From contig CP063168.1 of NCBI GenBank assembly GCA_016806145.1, positions 228,939 to 292,938 on the forward strand: DNA of 64,000 nt. Direction: 5' to 3'. The notes under the pieces were generated by a model. That model searched no databases, had not been told where the DNA came from, and saw only the letters and a list, made by a program, of their open reading frames with translations. Source of the stretch: Variovorax paradoxus. GTDB taxonomy: Bacteria > Pseudomonadota > Gammaproteobacteria > Burkholderiales > Burkholderiaceae_C. Positions within the stretch are counted from its first letter, which is position 1. Each line of letters begins with the position of its first letter. A program made the translations under genes and the position numbers. Shown here one piece after another: positions 17,808-25,535 of this stretch.

Positions 17808-18485
17808 ATGACCCGTATGGGTTCTGCCGGCGAGCATGCCGAGATGCCCTGGGGCATCGATTCGCTCGACGCTCCCGCGGCTCTTGGTTTCAGCCCCGCG
17901 AAGTCGCCCGTACGGCTTTGGAAGGAAATAGTGGACCGCCTGGATCTGTCCCGACCCGAACTCGGCGAGAGGGTAAAGGGCGGCACATCCAGTCATTGGA
18001 GCCGAGTGATCGAGACCCTGTTGCGTGGGCACTATGCCGTGCGCACCGGATACAGATTGCAGCGCACTAAACAAAGCAGACATGCCGAACATCCTTGGAT
18101 GCTTGGCGGATGGGCCGACCACGTAGCTAGATCGGCTCAAGTCGAACTTCTGATGTGCTTGTCCGTCGGGTCGTCCGAGGTCGCGCTCTGGTGCGACGAG
18201 ATGCCGCTCGATATCCGAGCGTGCGCGCTCCACGAGCTTGTTGTCGCGTCCGCGAAGGCGATCGACGTCATGGTGCTGCTTGGAGGGCGCGACCTGCAGG
18301 TTCATCGCGTCCGGGTCGAACCTCGGGCAGTTGGAGAACTGGTAGCTCGCGAGGCAGCATTCTGGGAATGTGTGCAGGCGCGGCGCCCTCCATCGGCCGA
18401 CATCGCCCTGGATTCCAGGGTTCTGCTCGACCTGCCGATCGAGCGCATCGACAACGAGTTCCTCGCTTTGCGGTCGTGCTCATAG
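17808..18485 (+). CDS. YqaJ-like exonuclease homologue, catalytically doubtful
   Basis: The 225-residue protein is read from the ATG at 17808, preceded by GGAGGGTGGA. It aligns by eye with YqaJ/lambda-Exo-type phage recombinases: the SRVIETLLRGHYAVRTGYRL stretch, AEHPWMLGGWADHVA in place of the usual YPWMLANLDG, and a C-terminal part typical of this family (VMVLLGGRDLQVHRV, AAFWECVQARRPPSAD). The usual VEIKCP motif reads VELLMCLS, so the catalytic lysine is apparently lost, and the acidic residue of LDG is altered. It may be a non-catalytic relative or a decayed copy. A strong hairpin precedes it and a terminator follows. Confidence 0.5.
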   Translation: MTRMGSAGEHAEMPWGIDSLDAPAALGFSPAKSPVRLWKEIVDRLDLSRPELGERVKGGTSSHWSRVIETLLRGHYAVRTGYRLQRTKQSRHAEHPWMLGGWADHVARSAQVELLMCLSVGSSEVALWCDEMPLDIRACALHELVVASAKAIDVMVLLGGRDLQVHRVRVEPRAVGELVAREAAFWECVQARRPPSADIALDSRVLLDLPIERIDNEFLALRSCS

Positions 18486-18507
18486 CTTTCTCAACCAATC
18501 CACACCT

Positions 18508-18530
18508 GGCCCGCTGATGCGGGCCTTTTT
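18508..18530 (+). terminator. Rho-independent terminator after the YqaJ-like gene
   Basis: A 7-bp perfect GC stem (GGCCCGC, loop TGAT) is followed by TTTTTATTT, 22 bp after the TAG of the YqaJ-like gene. Confidence 0.88.
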
Positions 18531-18643
18531 ATTTGTCTCGTTTCTCACCGTAAGGAGATTTCCTGTGTTTGCCAAATTCGTTTCGGCTTCGATCGACTTC
18601 GTGCGCGCCCGGCTTTCGGCGTCATCCCACCTTGGAGGCTGAA

Positions 18644-19234
18644 ATGGGAACCTTGGTCTTTAGTGGAACAAAGCAGCAGGTCGTTCGCGAAAAGCTGCGG
18701 CGTGTGCAACGCAACTCCGCAGTGATCGCCTCCAGATTGATGGGCAACAGGCTCTGGTATCTCGCCCGGGCGGACAGGGGCGACGGCTCGACCATCACGT
18801 GGATCGGCCTGACGCTTGTCGAGAGCCGGCGGGGAGACGTTTTCGTCAAGAGCATGGACGAGGGTTCCGGGCCGTTCTTCTATGACTGCCCGCTTTCCTT
18901 CCTCGCGCAAGCCGATGCTCCTGTTGGGCCGTACGCCACGGCCTGGCGAGAGCAGGTGCGCGCTTTCCATGCGGCGCGAGCCGTCAGGACTGCCGCGATT
19001 CGCGCCGGGGCGTGTGTTCATCACGGTACCCAGGTGTTCGAGCTCGTACGTAGCCTGGGGCGTCGCGGCTGGCAGGTGCGCCGCGTGAGCGATGGCGTGA
19101 TGTTCCGAATGACACGCCGGCAGCTGTCCGTGGCCGAGGTGGTGCGCAGCGACGTCCTGGAGGAAGACTCCCTCCTTGTCGGGCGACAGGCGCAACCAGG
19201 CACGCACCCCGACTCCAAGGAGTGCCTCCAATGA
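18644..19234 (+). CDS. Hypothetical protein resembling DUF6927
   Basis: The 196-residue product starts at the ATG at 18644, five bases after GGAGG; the upstream open frame is not coding-like. The N-terminal domain contains NRLWYLARAD, WIGLTLVESRRGDVFVKSMDE and GPFFYDCPLSFL, matching the MDExxGPxxYxCPLxxL signature of DUF6927-type proteins common on plasmids and genomic islands. The C-terminal 80 residues are basic. Function is unknown. Its stop overlaps the next start (ATGA), indicating translational coupling in a three-gene unit through 19721. Confidence 0.7.
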   Translation: MGTLVFSGTKQQVVREKLRRVQRNSAVIASRLMGNRLWYLARADRGDGSTITWIGLTLVESRRGDVFVKSMDEGSGPFFYDCPLSFLAQADAPVGPYATAWREQVRAFHAARAVRTAAIRAGACVHHGTQVFELVRSLGRRGWQVRRVSDGVMFRMTRRQLSVAEVVRSDVLEEDSLLVGRQAQPGTHPDSKECLQ

Positions 19235-19497
19235 GCGCGTCGACACGCACGGTCGTGTTCACCGCCCAGTTGCGTATCGGCGACGTAGAGGCGCTGCGGG
19301 CGGCTGCGGCCATGCGCGCGGTGCAAGTCGGGCTCACCGCTCAAGAGTGGACCTCGATGCGTTCGGGCAGCAGCGACGACGTCGTGATGCTCCTGGACCC
19401 CGGCAGCATCGCCGCAGCGGGTCTGGAGATCATCCAGTCCCGGTGCGAGATCCTGGATTCCGAGGCCGTCGAGTCGCAAAAGGCCTGCGCGCCATGA
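19231..19497 (+). CDS. Hypothetical small protein
   Basis: This 88-residue protein (MSASTRTVVFTAQLRIGDVE) overlaps the preceding stop codon as ATGA and its own stop overlaps the next ATG, so it is coupled on both sides. It contains RAVQVGLTAQEWTSMRSGSSDD and ends in EAVESQKACAP. It has no recognised domain. The tight packing is the main evidence that it is real. Confidence 0.6.
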   Translation: MSASTRTVVFTAQLRIGDVEALRAAAAMRAVQVGLTAQEWTSMRSGSSDDVVMLLDPGSIAAAGLEIIQSRCEILDSEAVESQKACAP

Positions 19498-19721
19498 GCG
19501 AAAGCCATCCGACCAACGTCGAGTTCGTCGTCGATCTGATGGAGCACTCGAAGCATGGGGCGCTGATCCAGGCGTTCGTCCTGCGCGCCATCGAGGTCTA
19601 CGCCAAGGCGGTGTCCGTGAAGTCCCCCGAAGAAGTGGACACACCGCTGGTGGCCGGTCGGGCCTGGCACGGCTGCGCGGTGGAACTACTCGACAAGCTC
19701 GAGGGGCGCTACGGGCGCTGA
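19494..19721 (+). CDS. Hypothetical small protein
   Basis: The 75-residue product begins MSESHPTNVEFVVDLMEHSK and contains HGALIQAFVLRAIEVYAKAV and RAWHGCAVELLDKLEGRYGR. It is helical and soluble and resembles short conserved proteins seen on plasmids and islands, function unknown. It starts inside the previous gene's stop codon and is the last member of the coupled trio. Confidence 0.65.
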   Translation: MSESHPTNVEFVVDLMEHSKHGALIQAFVLRAIEVYAKAVSVKSPEEVDTPLVAGRAWHGCAVELLDKLEGRYGR

Positions 19722-19820
19722 TCGCGCTCTTTCCTTTCCCAGGCAGATCCCGACGAAGACCTGGCTCCCAGCGGGTGCAGGTCGTCGTCGGGGTGTATGC
19801 CGCATCTCTGAACATTTCTA

Positions 19821-20234
19821 ATGGACATCGATATCCAAACCATGAAACCCGATGAGCGCGCAGCGTTCTGGATAAAGAATCTGCAGGCGGCACGGACCCT
19901 GATGCTTTCGCTGCATCCAGGCCAAGTCGAACTGGATCACTGGAGGCATCCTTGCGGCACGATCTTCTGCTTCGGCGGTTGGCTTCCCACGGACGCGTAC
20001 TTCCAAAGCCTGGGCGTGACCGCGGAGCCGATGCTGGGATATCCACAGCTGCCAAACGACGAAGATCGCTTCGAGCCCTACAAGGTAGCGCTCGTGCTAT
20101 TCGGCGAGGAGGCGTTGTTCTTCGCGCGCGACTGGCTCGAGAACGAGTACGAGGCCAACTCCAGCCATACGGATCGCGACGTCGTGCTTCACCGCATCGA
20201 CGCCCGGTTGCGCAGGCTTGGCGAGGAGAACTGA
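19821..20234 (+). CDS. Hypothetical protein with CGTIFCFGGW motif
   Basis: The 137-residue product begins MDIDIQTMKPDERAAFWIKN. Its most distinctive part is HPCGTIFCFGGWLPTDAYFQ followed by LGVTAEPMLGYP, a pattern that recurs in small island proteins of unknown function. A C-terminal acidic helix ends in RLRRLGEEN. No strong Shine-Dalgarno is visible. A possible 35-codon reading frame starts directly after its stop. Confidence 0.65.
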   Translation: MDIDIQTMKPDERAAFWIKNLQAARTLMLSLHPGQVELDHWRHPCGTIFCFGGWLPTDAYFQSLGVTAEPMLGYPQLPNDEDRFEPYKVALVLFGEEALFFARDWLENEYEANSSHTDRDVVLHRIDARLRRLGEEN

Positions 20235-20235
20235 C

Positions 20236-20343
20236 ATGCGGCTGCTCGTTCGTCATGTCGTGCTGCACGATCGTCTGGGCATCACCCGCATGGTGCCGGT
20301 CTATACGCGCCGAAGCCGCCGGGCGCCGATGCCCTCGGGTTGA
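20236..20343 (+). CDS. Possible micro-ORF
   Basis: A 35-codon frame (MRLLVRHVVLHDRLGITRMV, basic C-terminus) begins one base after the TGA of the preceding gene, and AGGAG lies in the right place for its ATG. It has no known relatives that I recognise. It could be a real short basic protein coupled to the upstream gene, or chance. Confidence 0.3.
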   Translation: MRLLVRHVVLHDRLGITRMVPVYTRRSRRAPMPSG

Positions 20344-20547
20344 GGGCGCGCGCCTCTTTTCCGAAAGGCGTCCCAGGGTCCCGACCGCGAGGTCAACCGA
20401 CCCCTCCTGACGCGCCATCGCCCGCGAGCACCGCGCGCGACGTGCGCGTCGACTCGACCTCCGGTCGAGCCCGATGTGCGCGCCCGCGCGGCGCCTGCAC
20501 CATTTTCGCCCTCACCGGCGCATATCCTTTTCCTAGGAGACCTGCCT

Positions 20548-21306
20548 ATGCGCAGTGGCCTTGCCACGGCCGGCGACCAATTCGCGCCGACCGAATCGAC
20601 TTCGACGTCGGGGCTACCACCCACGTTGACCTATCACTTCACCCGGGTAAGTCGGAACACCAAGACCGGACCGATCCCCGTCACCACAACCAGCAGGAAC
20701 TCCTGCCCCGCGAGCTGCAGCTATCGTGCCGTCGGCTGCTACGCCAACACCGGACCGCTCGCGCTGCATTGGAAAAACGTCAGCGAAGGGCACCGAGGAG
20801 GAAGCTTCGAGGAGCTGCTCGAGGACGTCGCATCCATCCGGCGCGGCGCCTTGTGGCGACACAACCAGGCTGGCGATCTGGCGCCGACGGCGATTGGAGA
20901 GTTGGACATTGCACTTCTGGACAGAATCGTGCGAGCCAACAGTGGCCGTCGTGGCTTCACGTACACGCACCATAGGCCCAGCGACGGCAACCGCGCGGCG
21001 CTGCGTCGTGCGAACCATCGCGGCTTCACCGTCAATCTGAGTGCCGAGACCCTCGCTCAGGCGGACAGCCTTGCGGCGACTGGCTGTGCACCGGTGGTCG
21101 TCGCGCTGCCCTCCAGCACAAGGCGATCTTTTCGGACACCCGAAGGGCGTCTGGTGATGATCTGCCCCGCAGTCTCTGGTGAGACCGACTGCATGAGCTG
21201 CGGGCTGTGCCAGCGCGCGGAGCGCGGCTTCATCGTAGGGTTGCCCGCGCACGGTAGCGGCGCTCGTCACGTCGAGCAGGTCTTCCTCCAAGGGAGAACC
21301 GCATGA
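20548..21306 (+). CDS. DUF7227-type Cys-containing phage/plasmid protein
   Basis: The 252-residue protein is read from the ATG at 20548, seven bases after AGGAGA. It shows the hallmarks of a family found on phages and plasmids: SRNTKTGPIPVTTTSRNSCP, ASCSYRAVGCYANTGPLALH, LWRHNQAGDL, RRGFTYTHH, GFTVNLSAETL and a C-terminal CPAVSGETDCMSCGLC cluster followed by IVGLPAHG. Conserved cysteines near residues 50-65 and 210-228 suggest metal or iron-sulfur binding. The biochemical role is unknown. The stop overlaps the next ATG. Confidence 0.75.
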   Translation: MRSGLATAGDQFAPTESTSTSGLPPTLTYHFTRVSRNTKTGPIPVTTTSRNSCPASCSYRAVGCYANTGPLALHWKNVSEGHRGGSFEELLEDVASIRRGALWRHNQAGDLAPTAIGELDIALLDRIVRANSGRRGFTYTHHRPSDGNRAALRRANHRGFTVNLSAETLAQADSLAATGCAPVVVALPSSTRRSFRTPEGRLVMICPAVSGETDCMSCGLCQRAERGFIVGLPAHGSGARHVEQVFLQGRTA

Positions 21307-21524
21307 GCAAGTCGGCGCAGCACTCCAGTGCGGCGGAGGAAGAGCGTGGGCCCACGGACGACCTGTTCGACGAGACCTTCCTTGCTTCGGTGGACAGGGA
21401 AATGCTTCTTCTCAAGGAACACGATCCCTGTCGGCTGCGGAGGTTGCCCTACGCCGTGGAAGAGGACATCCGCCATGACCGTTCGGCGCTCATCCATCAG
21501 GACCGGCCGAAGGTTAGGAACTAG
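21303..21524 (+). CDS. Hypothetical small acidic protein
   Basis: The 73-residue product starts at an ATGA overlap with the DUF7227-type gene. It is acidic at the N-terminus (SAAEEERGPTDDLFDETFL) and basic at the C-terminus. No domain is recognised. Overlap coupling and a clean frame support it moderately. Confidence 0.5.
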   Translation: MSKSAQHSSAAEEERGPTDDLFDETFLASVDREMLLLKEHDPCRLRRLPYAVEEDIRHDRSALIHQDRPKVRN

Positions 21525-21717
21525 CGCCGAAATGTCCTGCGATCTCTGCGTCTGGTCGCATAGGAAGTGCGCACCCACCGCCGGCCCCGGGATCCCAAGT
21601 CACGGGGCGAATCAGGCGAAGCAGCGCTCTCGATGTTCCACCTGCCGGGCCAGGCTCAACTGTTCCCTCAACTCACCGGGTCCGAGCCTCTTCGGCGTGA
21701 ACGACCCGGCCACCACC

Positions 21718-22123
21718 ATGGAAAGTGAACACCTCTTCGACCCCGACTGCGATTCGCTCGACGACGGGTATCACTCGGACGCCTTCCCGGGCGAAGGCTG
21801 CCCAACCTGCAGATCTTCGCGGGTCGTTCCCCGCGAGCTCGGTAAACGCGCGGGCGCCTTGACCGGCACTGTGGCGGGAATCGTCAGTGGCATCTGTGGC
21901 GCCGTGCTTCACGGCGCCATGGACGACGACGGCCCTGCGAACGCCTTGAACATTCCTGGCGCTTCGTGGCTGGGCCCCGTCCTCCGCCGTCCTCGGCGGC
22001 ATCAGCGGCGGCGTCGCGGGCTGCAGCGTGGGCTCCTCGCTCGGCGCAGCGATCGACGCTTCCATCTTGCACAACCGGCGCTGCACGGACTGCGGGCACA
22101 CCTTCTCGGTGCTCGTTTTTTGA
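21718..22123 (+). pseudogene. Glycine-zipper/zinc-ribbon protein with a frameshift
   Basis: From the ATG at 21718 the frame reads MESEHLFDPDCDSLDDGYHS, then GCPTCRSSRVV and a glycine- and alanine-rich segment GALTGTVAGIVSGICGAVL. Near 21945-21990 coding sense moves to the +1 frame, which continues SAVLGGISGGVAGCSVGSSL and ends DCGHTFSVLVF at 22121. Together these give a familiar design: a zinc ribbon split by a glycine-zipper membrane segment, the two cysteine pairs being CPTC and CTDC. The shift may be a mutation or a sequencing error. Confidence 0.6.
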
Positions 22124-22168
22124 GCAGTACGCTGGTCAATCACTTCAACTTAAGGGAATCCATCCATC

Positions 22169-23137
22169 ATGTCTACTGCTATCCATTCCACCGTGCTCAA
22201 TGAAAAGGCGGGGCGTCAACGCCCGGGCCACGCCTTGGAAGCACACCAATCGGTCGAGGCCTGGGCCCAAAAGGCCGGCATGGACTGGACCATCAAGGAG
22301 GCTCCCGTGCGGTTCGAGGCCGAGGAGGGCAGGGCGGCAGAGTCGCTGCGTCTCTACGAGTCGCAGAAGGTGCTCTACCGCAGCGACTCGAAGCAGCCGT
22401 TGTCAGTCGTTAGCAGCCGATACCAGGTCGTGCAACCGCTGGAAGTGCTCGAGTTCTACCGGGATCTCACCGAGCTTTCCGGCTACGAGCTGGAGACGGC
22501 GGGCATCCTGAAGGGCGGGCGAAAGTTCTGGGCGCTGGCGCGCACGGGACGCGAGGCTGTCCTGAAGGGCAGCGATCTCGTCCGCGGCTACTTGCTGTTG
22601 GCGACGTCCTGTGACGGGTCGATCGCCACCATCGCCACGCCGACGACCATCCGTGTGGCTTGCGAGAACTCGCTCACCGCGGCGTTGGGGACCGCTCAAG
22701 GGGCCGTCAAGGTCTCACACAGCACGGCCTTCGATGCCGACGCGGTCAAGCGCGAACTCGGTGTGGCGGTCGCCGGCTGGGACGAGTTCATGTTCCGAAT
22801 GCGCACGCTGGCCGACCGAAAGGTCAAGGCGAGCGAGGCTTCGGGCTTCTTTCTCAAGGTCCTATGCAACGCCGAGCGTGAGGCCGCGGGCGATCAGAAG
22901 CTCTTCAACGAGCGGGCGCTGAAGAAGGTCCAGGGCCTGTACGACGGGCAGGGGCGGGGGGCAGACCTTTCCTCGGCGAAGAATACGGCGTGGGGACTGC
23001 TCAACGCCGTGACGGAGTTCGTCGATCACGAGCGCAGGGCTCGGAACGACGACTACCGCCTCGACAGCGCCTGGTTCGGGCAGGGGGCGGCGTTGAAGGA
23101 CCGCGCACTCAAGATCGCCTTGGAGCTCGCATCATGA
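22169..23137 (+). CDS. DUF932 family phage/plasmid-like protein
   Basis: The 322-residue protein matches the DUF932 (phage/plasmid-like, TIGR03299) family throughout: YESQKVLYRSDSKQPLSVVS, SSRYQVVQPLEVLEFY, KFWALARTG, LLLATSCDGSIATIATPTTI, RVACENSLTAAL, and a C-terminal helical domain with NTAWGLLNAVTEFVDHERRA. Family members are widespread on mobile elements; function is not established. AAGGGAA lies upstream of the ATG. A terminator hairpin follows 20 bp after the stop. Confidence 0.88.
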   Translation: MSTAIHSTVLNEKAGRQRPGHALEAHQSVEAWAQKAGMDWTIKEAPVRFEAEEGRAAESLRLYESQKVLYRSDSKQPLSVVSSRYQVVQPLEVLEFYRDLTELSGYELETAGILKGGRKFWALARTGREAVLKGSDLVRGYLLLATSCDGSIATIATPTTIRVACENSLTAALGTAQGAVKVSHSTAFDADAVKRELGVAVAGWDEFMFRMRTLADRKVKASEASGFFLKVLCNAEREAAGDQKLFNERALKKVQGLYDGQGRGADLSSAKNTAWGLLNAVTEFVDHERRARNDDYRLDSAWFGQGAALKDRALKIALELAS

Positions 23138-23157
23138 GGCTGCTAAACCTTGCGGCA

Positions 23158-23192
23158 CAAAGCCCCGGCGTCAGAAAGGAGCCGGGGCTTTG
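23158..23192 (+). terminator. Terminator after the DUF932 gene
   Basis: A 12-bp stem (CAAAGCCCCGGC and its complement) around an 11-base loop begins 20 bp past the stop and its 3' arm ends CTTTG followed by TCATT. It could end transcription of the DUF932 gene. Confidence 0.65.
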
Positions 23193-23236
23193 TCATTGGG
23201 GCCGTGCTCTGGAAAGACGACGCTGTGGGGCGGGCT

Positions 23237-23347
23237 ATGTTGCCAGGCGCTAGCCCCCTGGAGTACTTGGTCGCCTACGCGCTGGCTCTGCTGTTCGGGA
23301 TCGCGGTGGGCGCTGTGCTGGCTCGGCGCGGACGAGAAGAATGGTGA
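23237..23347 (+). CDS. Possible 36-residue single-pass membrane peptide
   Basis: The short frame MLPGASPLEYLVAYALALLF continues GIAVGAVLARRGREEW, giving one hydrophobic helix with a positively charged C-terminus. No ribosome-binding site is obvious. It lies between a terminator and the convergent XRE gene. Small membrane peptides are plausible here, but evidence is limited to composition. Confidence 0.3.
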   Translation: MLPGASPLEYLVAYALALLFGIAVGAVLARRGREEW

Positions 23348-23451
23348 GTGGCAAAAAAGCTACTTATCGCTCTTTCTTCGCGCTGCTCGACTCCGGCGTC
23401 AACGCGACGTCCTGCCGGTTCAGGAAAAAGGTCGGGCCAACCTGATCGTCG

Positions 23452-23802
23452 CTACGCGGCTGCAGAAGGAAAGCTATCTTGAAGAAGTCGCAGCGCCTGT
23501 CGTCGATTTCTTTGGGAGAGCCTGTGATAAAGCAGGAGCAGTTCTGCCTCGTCGTCGTCCTCTGCCCAAAAGTATGACAACGGAACGGCGAGTACTTTCG
23601 CCAAGTGCGAGGCCATCAGAACATCAGGCGTGTGCTTTCCCCGTTCGTACTGGTTCACGCGGGCACTCGCCGAAAACTCGTCAACCCCCGCCACAACGCC
23701 AAGCTGTTCTTGTGACAGGTCGGCGCGCAACCGCGCTTCCTTCAGCCGCCGGGAAAACAGCGGGAGGGAGGAGTCGATGTGCGATTTGGAGCCAACCGGC
23801 AT
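23452..23802 (-). CDS. XRE-family helix-turn-helix repressor
   Basis: The 116-residue protein has a Cro/CI-type HTH at about residues 17-72: RRLKEARLRADLSQEQLGVV, then a turn and SARVNQYERGKHTPD, followed by LAKVLAVPLSYFWAEDDDEA. The C-terminal 30 residues are helical and could mediate dimerisation. It is oriented toward the DUF932 gene and divergent from the small membrane-protein genes. A perfect palindrome 34 bp upstream of its start is a likely operator for autoregulation. No toxin partner is adjacent. Confidence 0.85.
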   Translation of the reverse strand: MPVGSKSHIDSSLPLFSRRLKEARLRADLSQEQLGVVAGVDEFSASARVNQYERGKHTPDVLMASHLAKVLAVPLSYFWAEDDDEAELLLLYHRLSQRNRRQALRLLQDSFPSAAA

Positions 23803-23835
23803 CCTCAGATAGTCTTAGCTTCAACTTTTGCTTAC

Positions 23836-23852
23836 ACTAAGGATTCCTTAGT
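23836..23852. promoter_or_regulatory. Palindromic operator upstream of the XRE gene
   Basis: ACTAAGGATTCCTTAGT is a perfect 8-bp inverted repeat around one base. It lies between the divergent XRE gene and the membrane-protein gene at 23962, the expected place for a Cro/CI-type dimer site controlling one or both directions. Confidence 0.6.
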
Positions 23853-23961
23853 ATCGAAAAGCTCTTTGTCCTTGCTGGGTATAGGCCGAAACCTCGCTGG
23901 AGGCCGTCGATGCTGGGCGTGGCTTTCCCGGAGAGACACTTGTTTTCTTAACTAAACCACC

Positions 23962-24198
23962 ATGGATTCATTCAACATTTTTCATCTTCTGATCCTCGCC
24001 GGCCTGGTCGTCCCTCCCCTGCTGGGCTGGCGTTTCGCTAAGAAGCTTGGCTACCACGGGGCGTGGGGTCTGCTCGCCTGGGCCTTCTGCTTCCCTTGGG
24101 CAGGCGTACTTGTGCTGGCCGCGCTTGTCGTTCTCAAGCTGCCCTTCGAGCGCACGGGTAGGCCAGCGTCCCTAGAGGCGGGCAGCAAGCAAGCCTGA
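23962..24198 (+). CDS. Small two-helix membrane protein
   Basis: The 78-residue product MDSFNIFHLLILAGLVVPPL is largely two hydrophobic helices (about 6-22 and 36-58) joined by a basic loop (RFAKKLGYHG), with a hydrophilic tail. No family is recognised. It is the first of four small envelope-type genes and is divergent from the XRE gene, which may control it. Confidence 0.55.
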   Translation: MDSFNIFHLLILAGLVVPPLLGWRFAKKLGYHGAWGLLAWAFCFPWAGVLVLAALVVLKLPFERTGRPASLEAGSKQA

Positions 24199-24224
24199 AT
24201 ACCGTCGGCAGGTTTATCAAAGCC

Positions 24225-24707
24225 ATGCCCAGTGTCTTGAAGGCATCGAAAGTCGCGGGTGGCGGCGCAGGGCATCACCCGCCAGCAGCAGGGCTAGCAA
24301 GAAGCAACTCTCTCGCCGCGTGCACAGCTCTGCTTTTCTACGGCCTCTCGCTCGCCGCCCTGGCCGGCGCCACTGACCCCTTGATCAATCCCGATGCAGT
24401 GAAGCATCGGATTGATCGCTCGGCGATGGAAATCCAGATCCAAGGCTGGAGCCGAGACCTCAGGTTCCCTGTCTATCCCATCCAGGTGCAGGCGGGAGGC
24501 ACGGGCGTGTACTACACGACCAACGAAAACGCACGGGACTACAAGGAGTTCGACTTCGACGAACTGCGCTGCGAGATCGGCGACGCGGATCGCGCGGTCC
24601 TCAAGCTGCCGGGGTATAGCTGTGCTGACGGCGTTTGTGTGACCAAGGAGGGCGCCGTGTTAGGCACCGATCCACGCAAGCCTCTTGACAAGAAGCGCGA
24701 GTGCTGA
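24225..24707 (+). CDS. Putative exported hypothetical protein
   Basis: The 160-residue product has a long N-region, then a hydrophobic segment at about residues 31-48 (AACTALLFYGLSLAALAGA) that could be a signal peptide or anchor. The rest is hydrophilic, with QGWSRDLRFPVYPIQVQAGG, YTTNENARDYKEFDFDELRC and four cysteines near the C-terminus, consistent with periplasmic disulfides. It follows the two-helix protein by 26 bp. No function is recognised. Confidence 0.5.
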   Translation: MPSVLKASKVAGGGAGHHPPAAGLARSNSLAACTALLFYGLSLAALAGATDPLINPDAVKHRIDRSAMEIQIQGWSRDLRFPVYPIQVQAGGTGVYYTTNENARDYKEFDFDELRCEIGDADRAVLKLPGYSCADGVCVTKEGAVLGTDPRKPLDKKREC

Positions 24708-24850
24708 GCGTGCCGCGCGGTGAGCGTCGTCCTGCTCAAGTGCTTATCGCCTAAAAAAAGAGTAGTTCTCTTCCGAGCTTGCGACTTCCCCGGGCCACGC
24801 CTCCGGTTTTCGCGAGCTTGCACATTTTCAGCCATTCACCATTTATTCAA

Positions 24851-25057
24851 ATGAATCTCAAAGGAAAACTCATTTCTGGTTATGCCGCCATCGGCGTTCT
24901 GGTGCTTCTGTATCAGTGGATCTTCGTATCTGGCGCGAGCTTCGGCGTTGCGCTGGGCAAAGGGCTCGTGTGGCCGGCAGTCATCTTCCCCGGGTTGGGT
25001 GCCTTCGTCGGCGGGATCCTTCTGATCGCCATCTTGGTGGCGATCTACTTCGCCTGA
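24851..25057 (+). CDS. Small two-helix membrane protein
   Basis: The 68-residue product MNLKGKLISGYAAIGVLVLL has two hydrophobic helices (about 10-28 and 40-67) separated by a short loop with GVALGKGLVWP. The open frame extends upstream to 24779 but that part is not coding-like. No clear ribosome-binding site is seen. The lipoprotein gene starts 14 bp downstream. Confidence 0.5.
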   Translation: MNLKGKLISGYAAIGVLVLLYQWIFVSGASFGVALGKGLVWPAVIFPGLGAFVGGILLIAILVAIYFA

Positions 25058-25070
25058 GGGACGAGGGCAT

Positions 25071-25409
25071 ATGCCGTCGACTCCCATGCGGCTGGGCAGG
25101 TGGGGCTGTGCTCTGGCTCTGACACTCGGCGGACTGGCCGGCTGTTCCAGCAACGACAGCCGAATCTACGACGCATACAAGTGCGCCCACGTGGCGAAGA
25201 TCTTCAGCCGTCACTCGCAGGCCGACGCGGCCATCAGGAAGATCGCACCGCTGCTCGAGCAGAAGAACGAGAACCCTCGGATCTACATGATGGCCATGAG
25301 AGAGAAGCTGACCGACGACCTGGCGCTGTACAAGCTCAGCCCCGCGGGCCAGGGCGAAAGGCTTCGCGACATCTACGAGTCCGGCACCTGCCAGAAGCTC
25401 TACGAGTAA
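25071..25409 (+). CDS. Small putative lipoprotein
   Basis: The 112-residue product has a typical lipoprotein signal: basic start, hydrophobic core CALALTLGG and lipobox LAGC with the acylated Cys at position 25. The mature part is charged and helical (KCAHVAKIFSRHSQADAAIR), with one further cysteine pair candidate near the C-terminus (GTCQKLYE). A GAGGG site precedes the ATG. Inner- or outer-membrane attachment is expected; function unknown. Confidence 0.65.
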   Translation: MPSTPMRLGRWGCALALTLGGLAGCSSNDSRIYDAYKCAHVAKIFSRHSQADAAIRKIAPLLEQKNENPRIYMMAMREKLTDDLALYKLSPAGQGERLRDIYESGTCQKLYE

Positions 25410-25535
25410 CTCATTCCGGCCCTCAGCTCGCGCCCTCCACAGGGGTCGCGAGCGAGGACTGCGGGAGTCATTTTTTTGGTTCGAGGGCGCCGACCGCCTG
25501 CTCATCTGCTAATTTTCAGTTCCGACTTCCTCATC

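Noticed and set aside
23341..23802. Toxin-antitoxin pair based on the XRE gene
   Set aside because: No adjacent gene with a toxin fold was found; the short plus-strand frame at 23341 is only 34 codons and unsupported.
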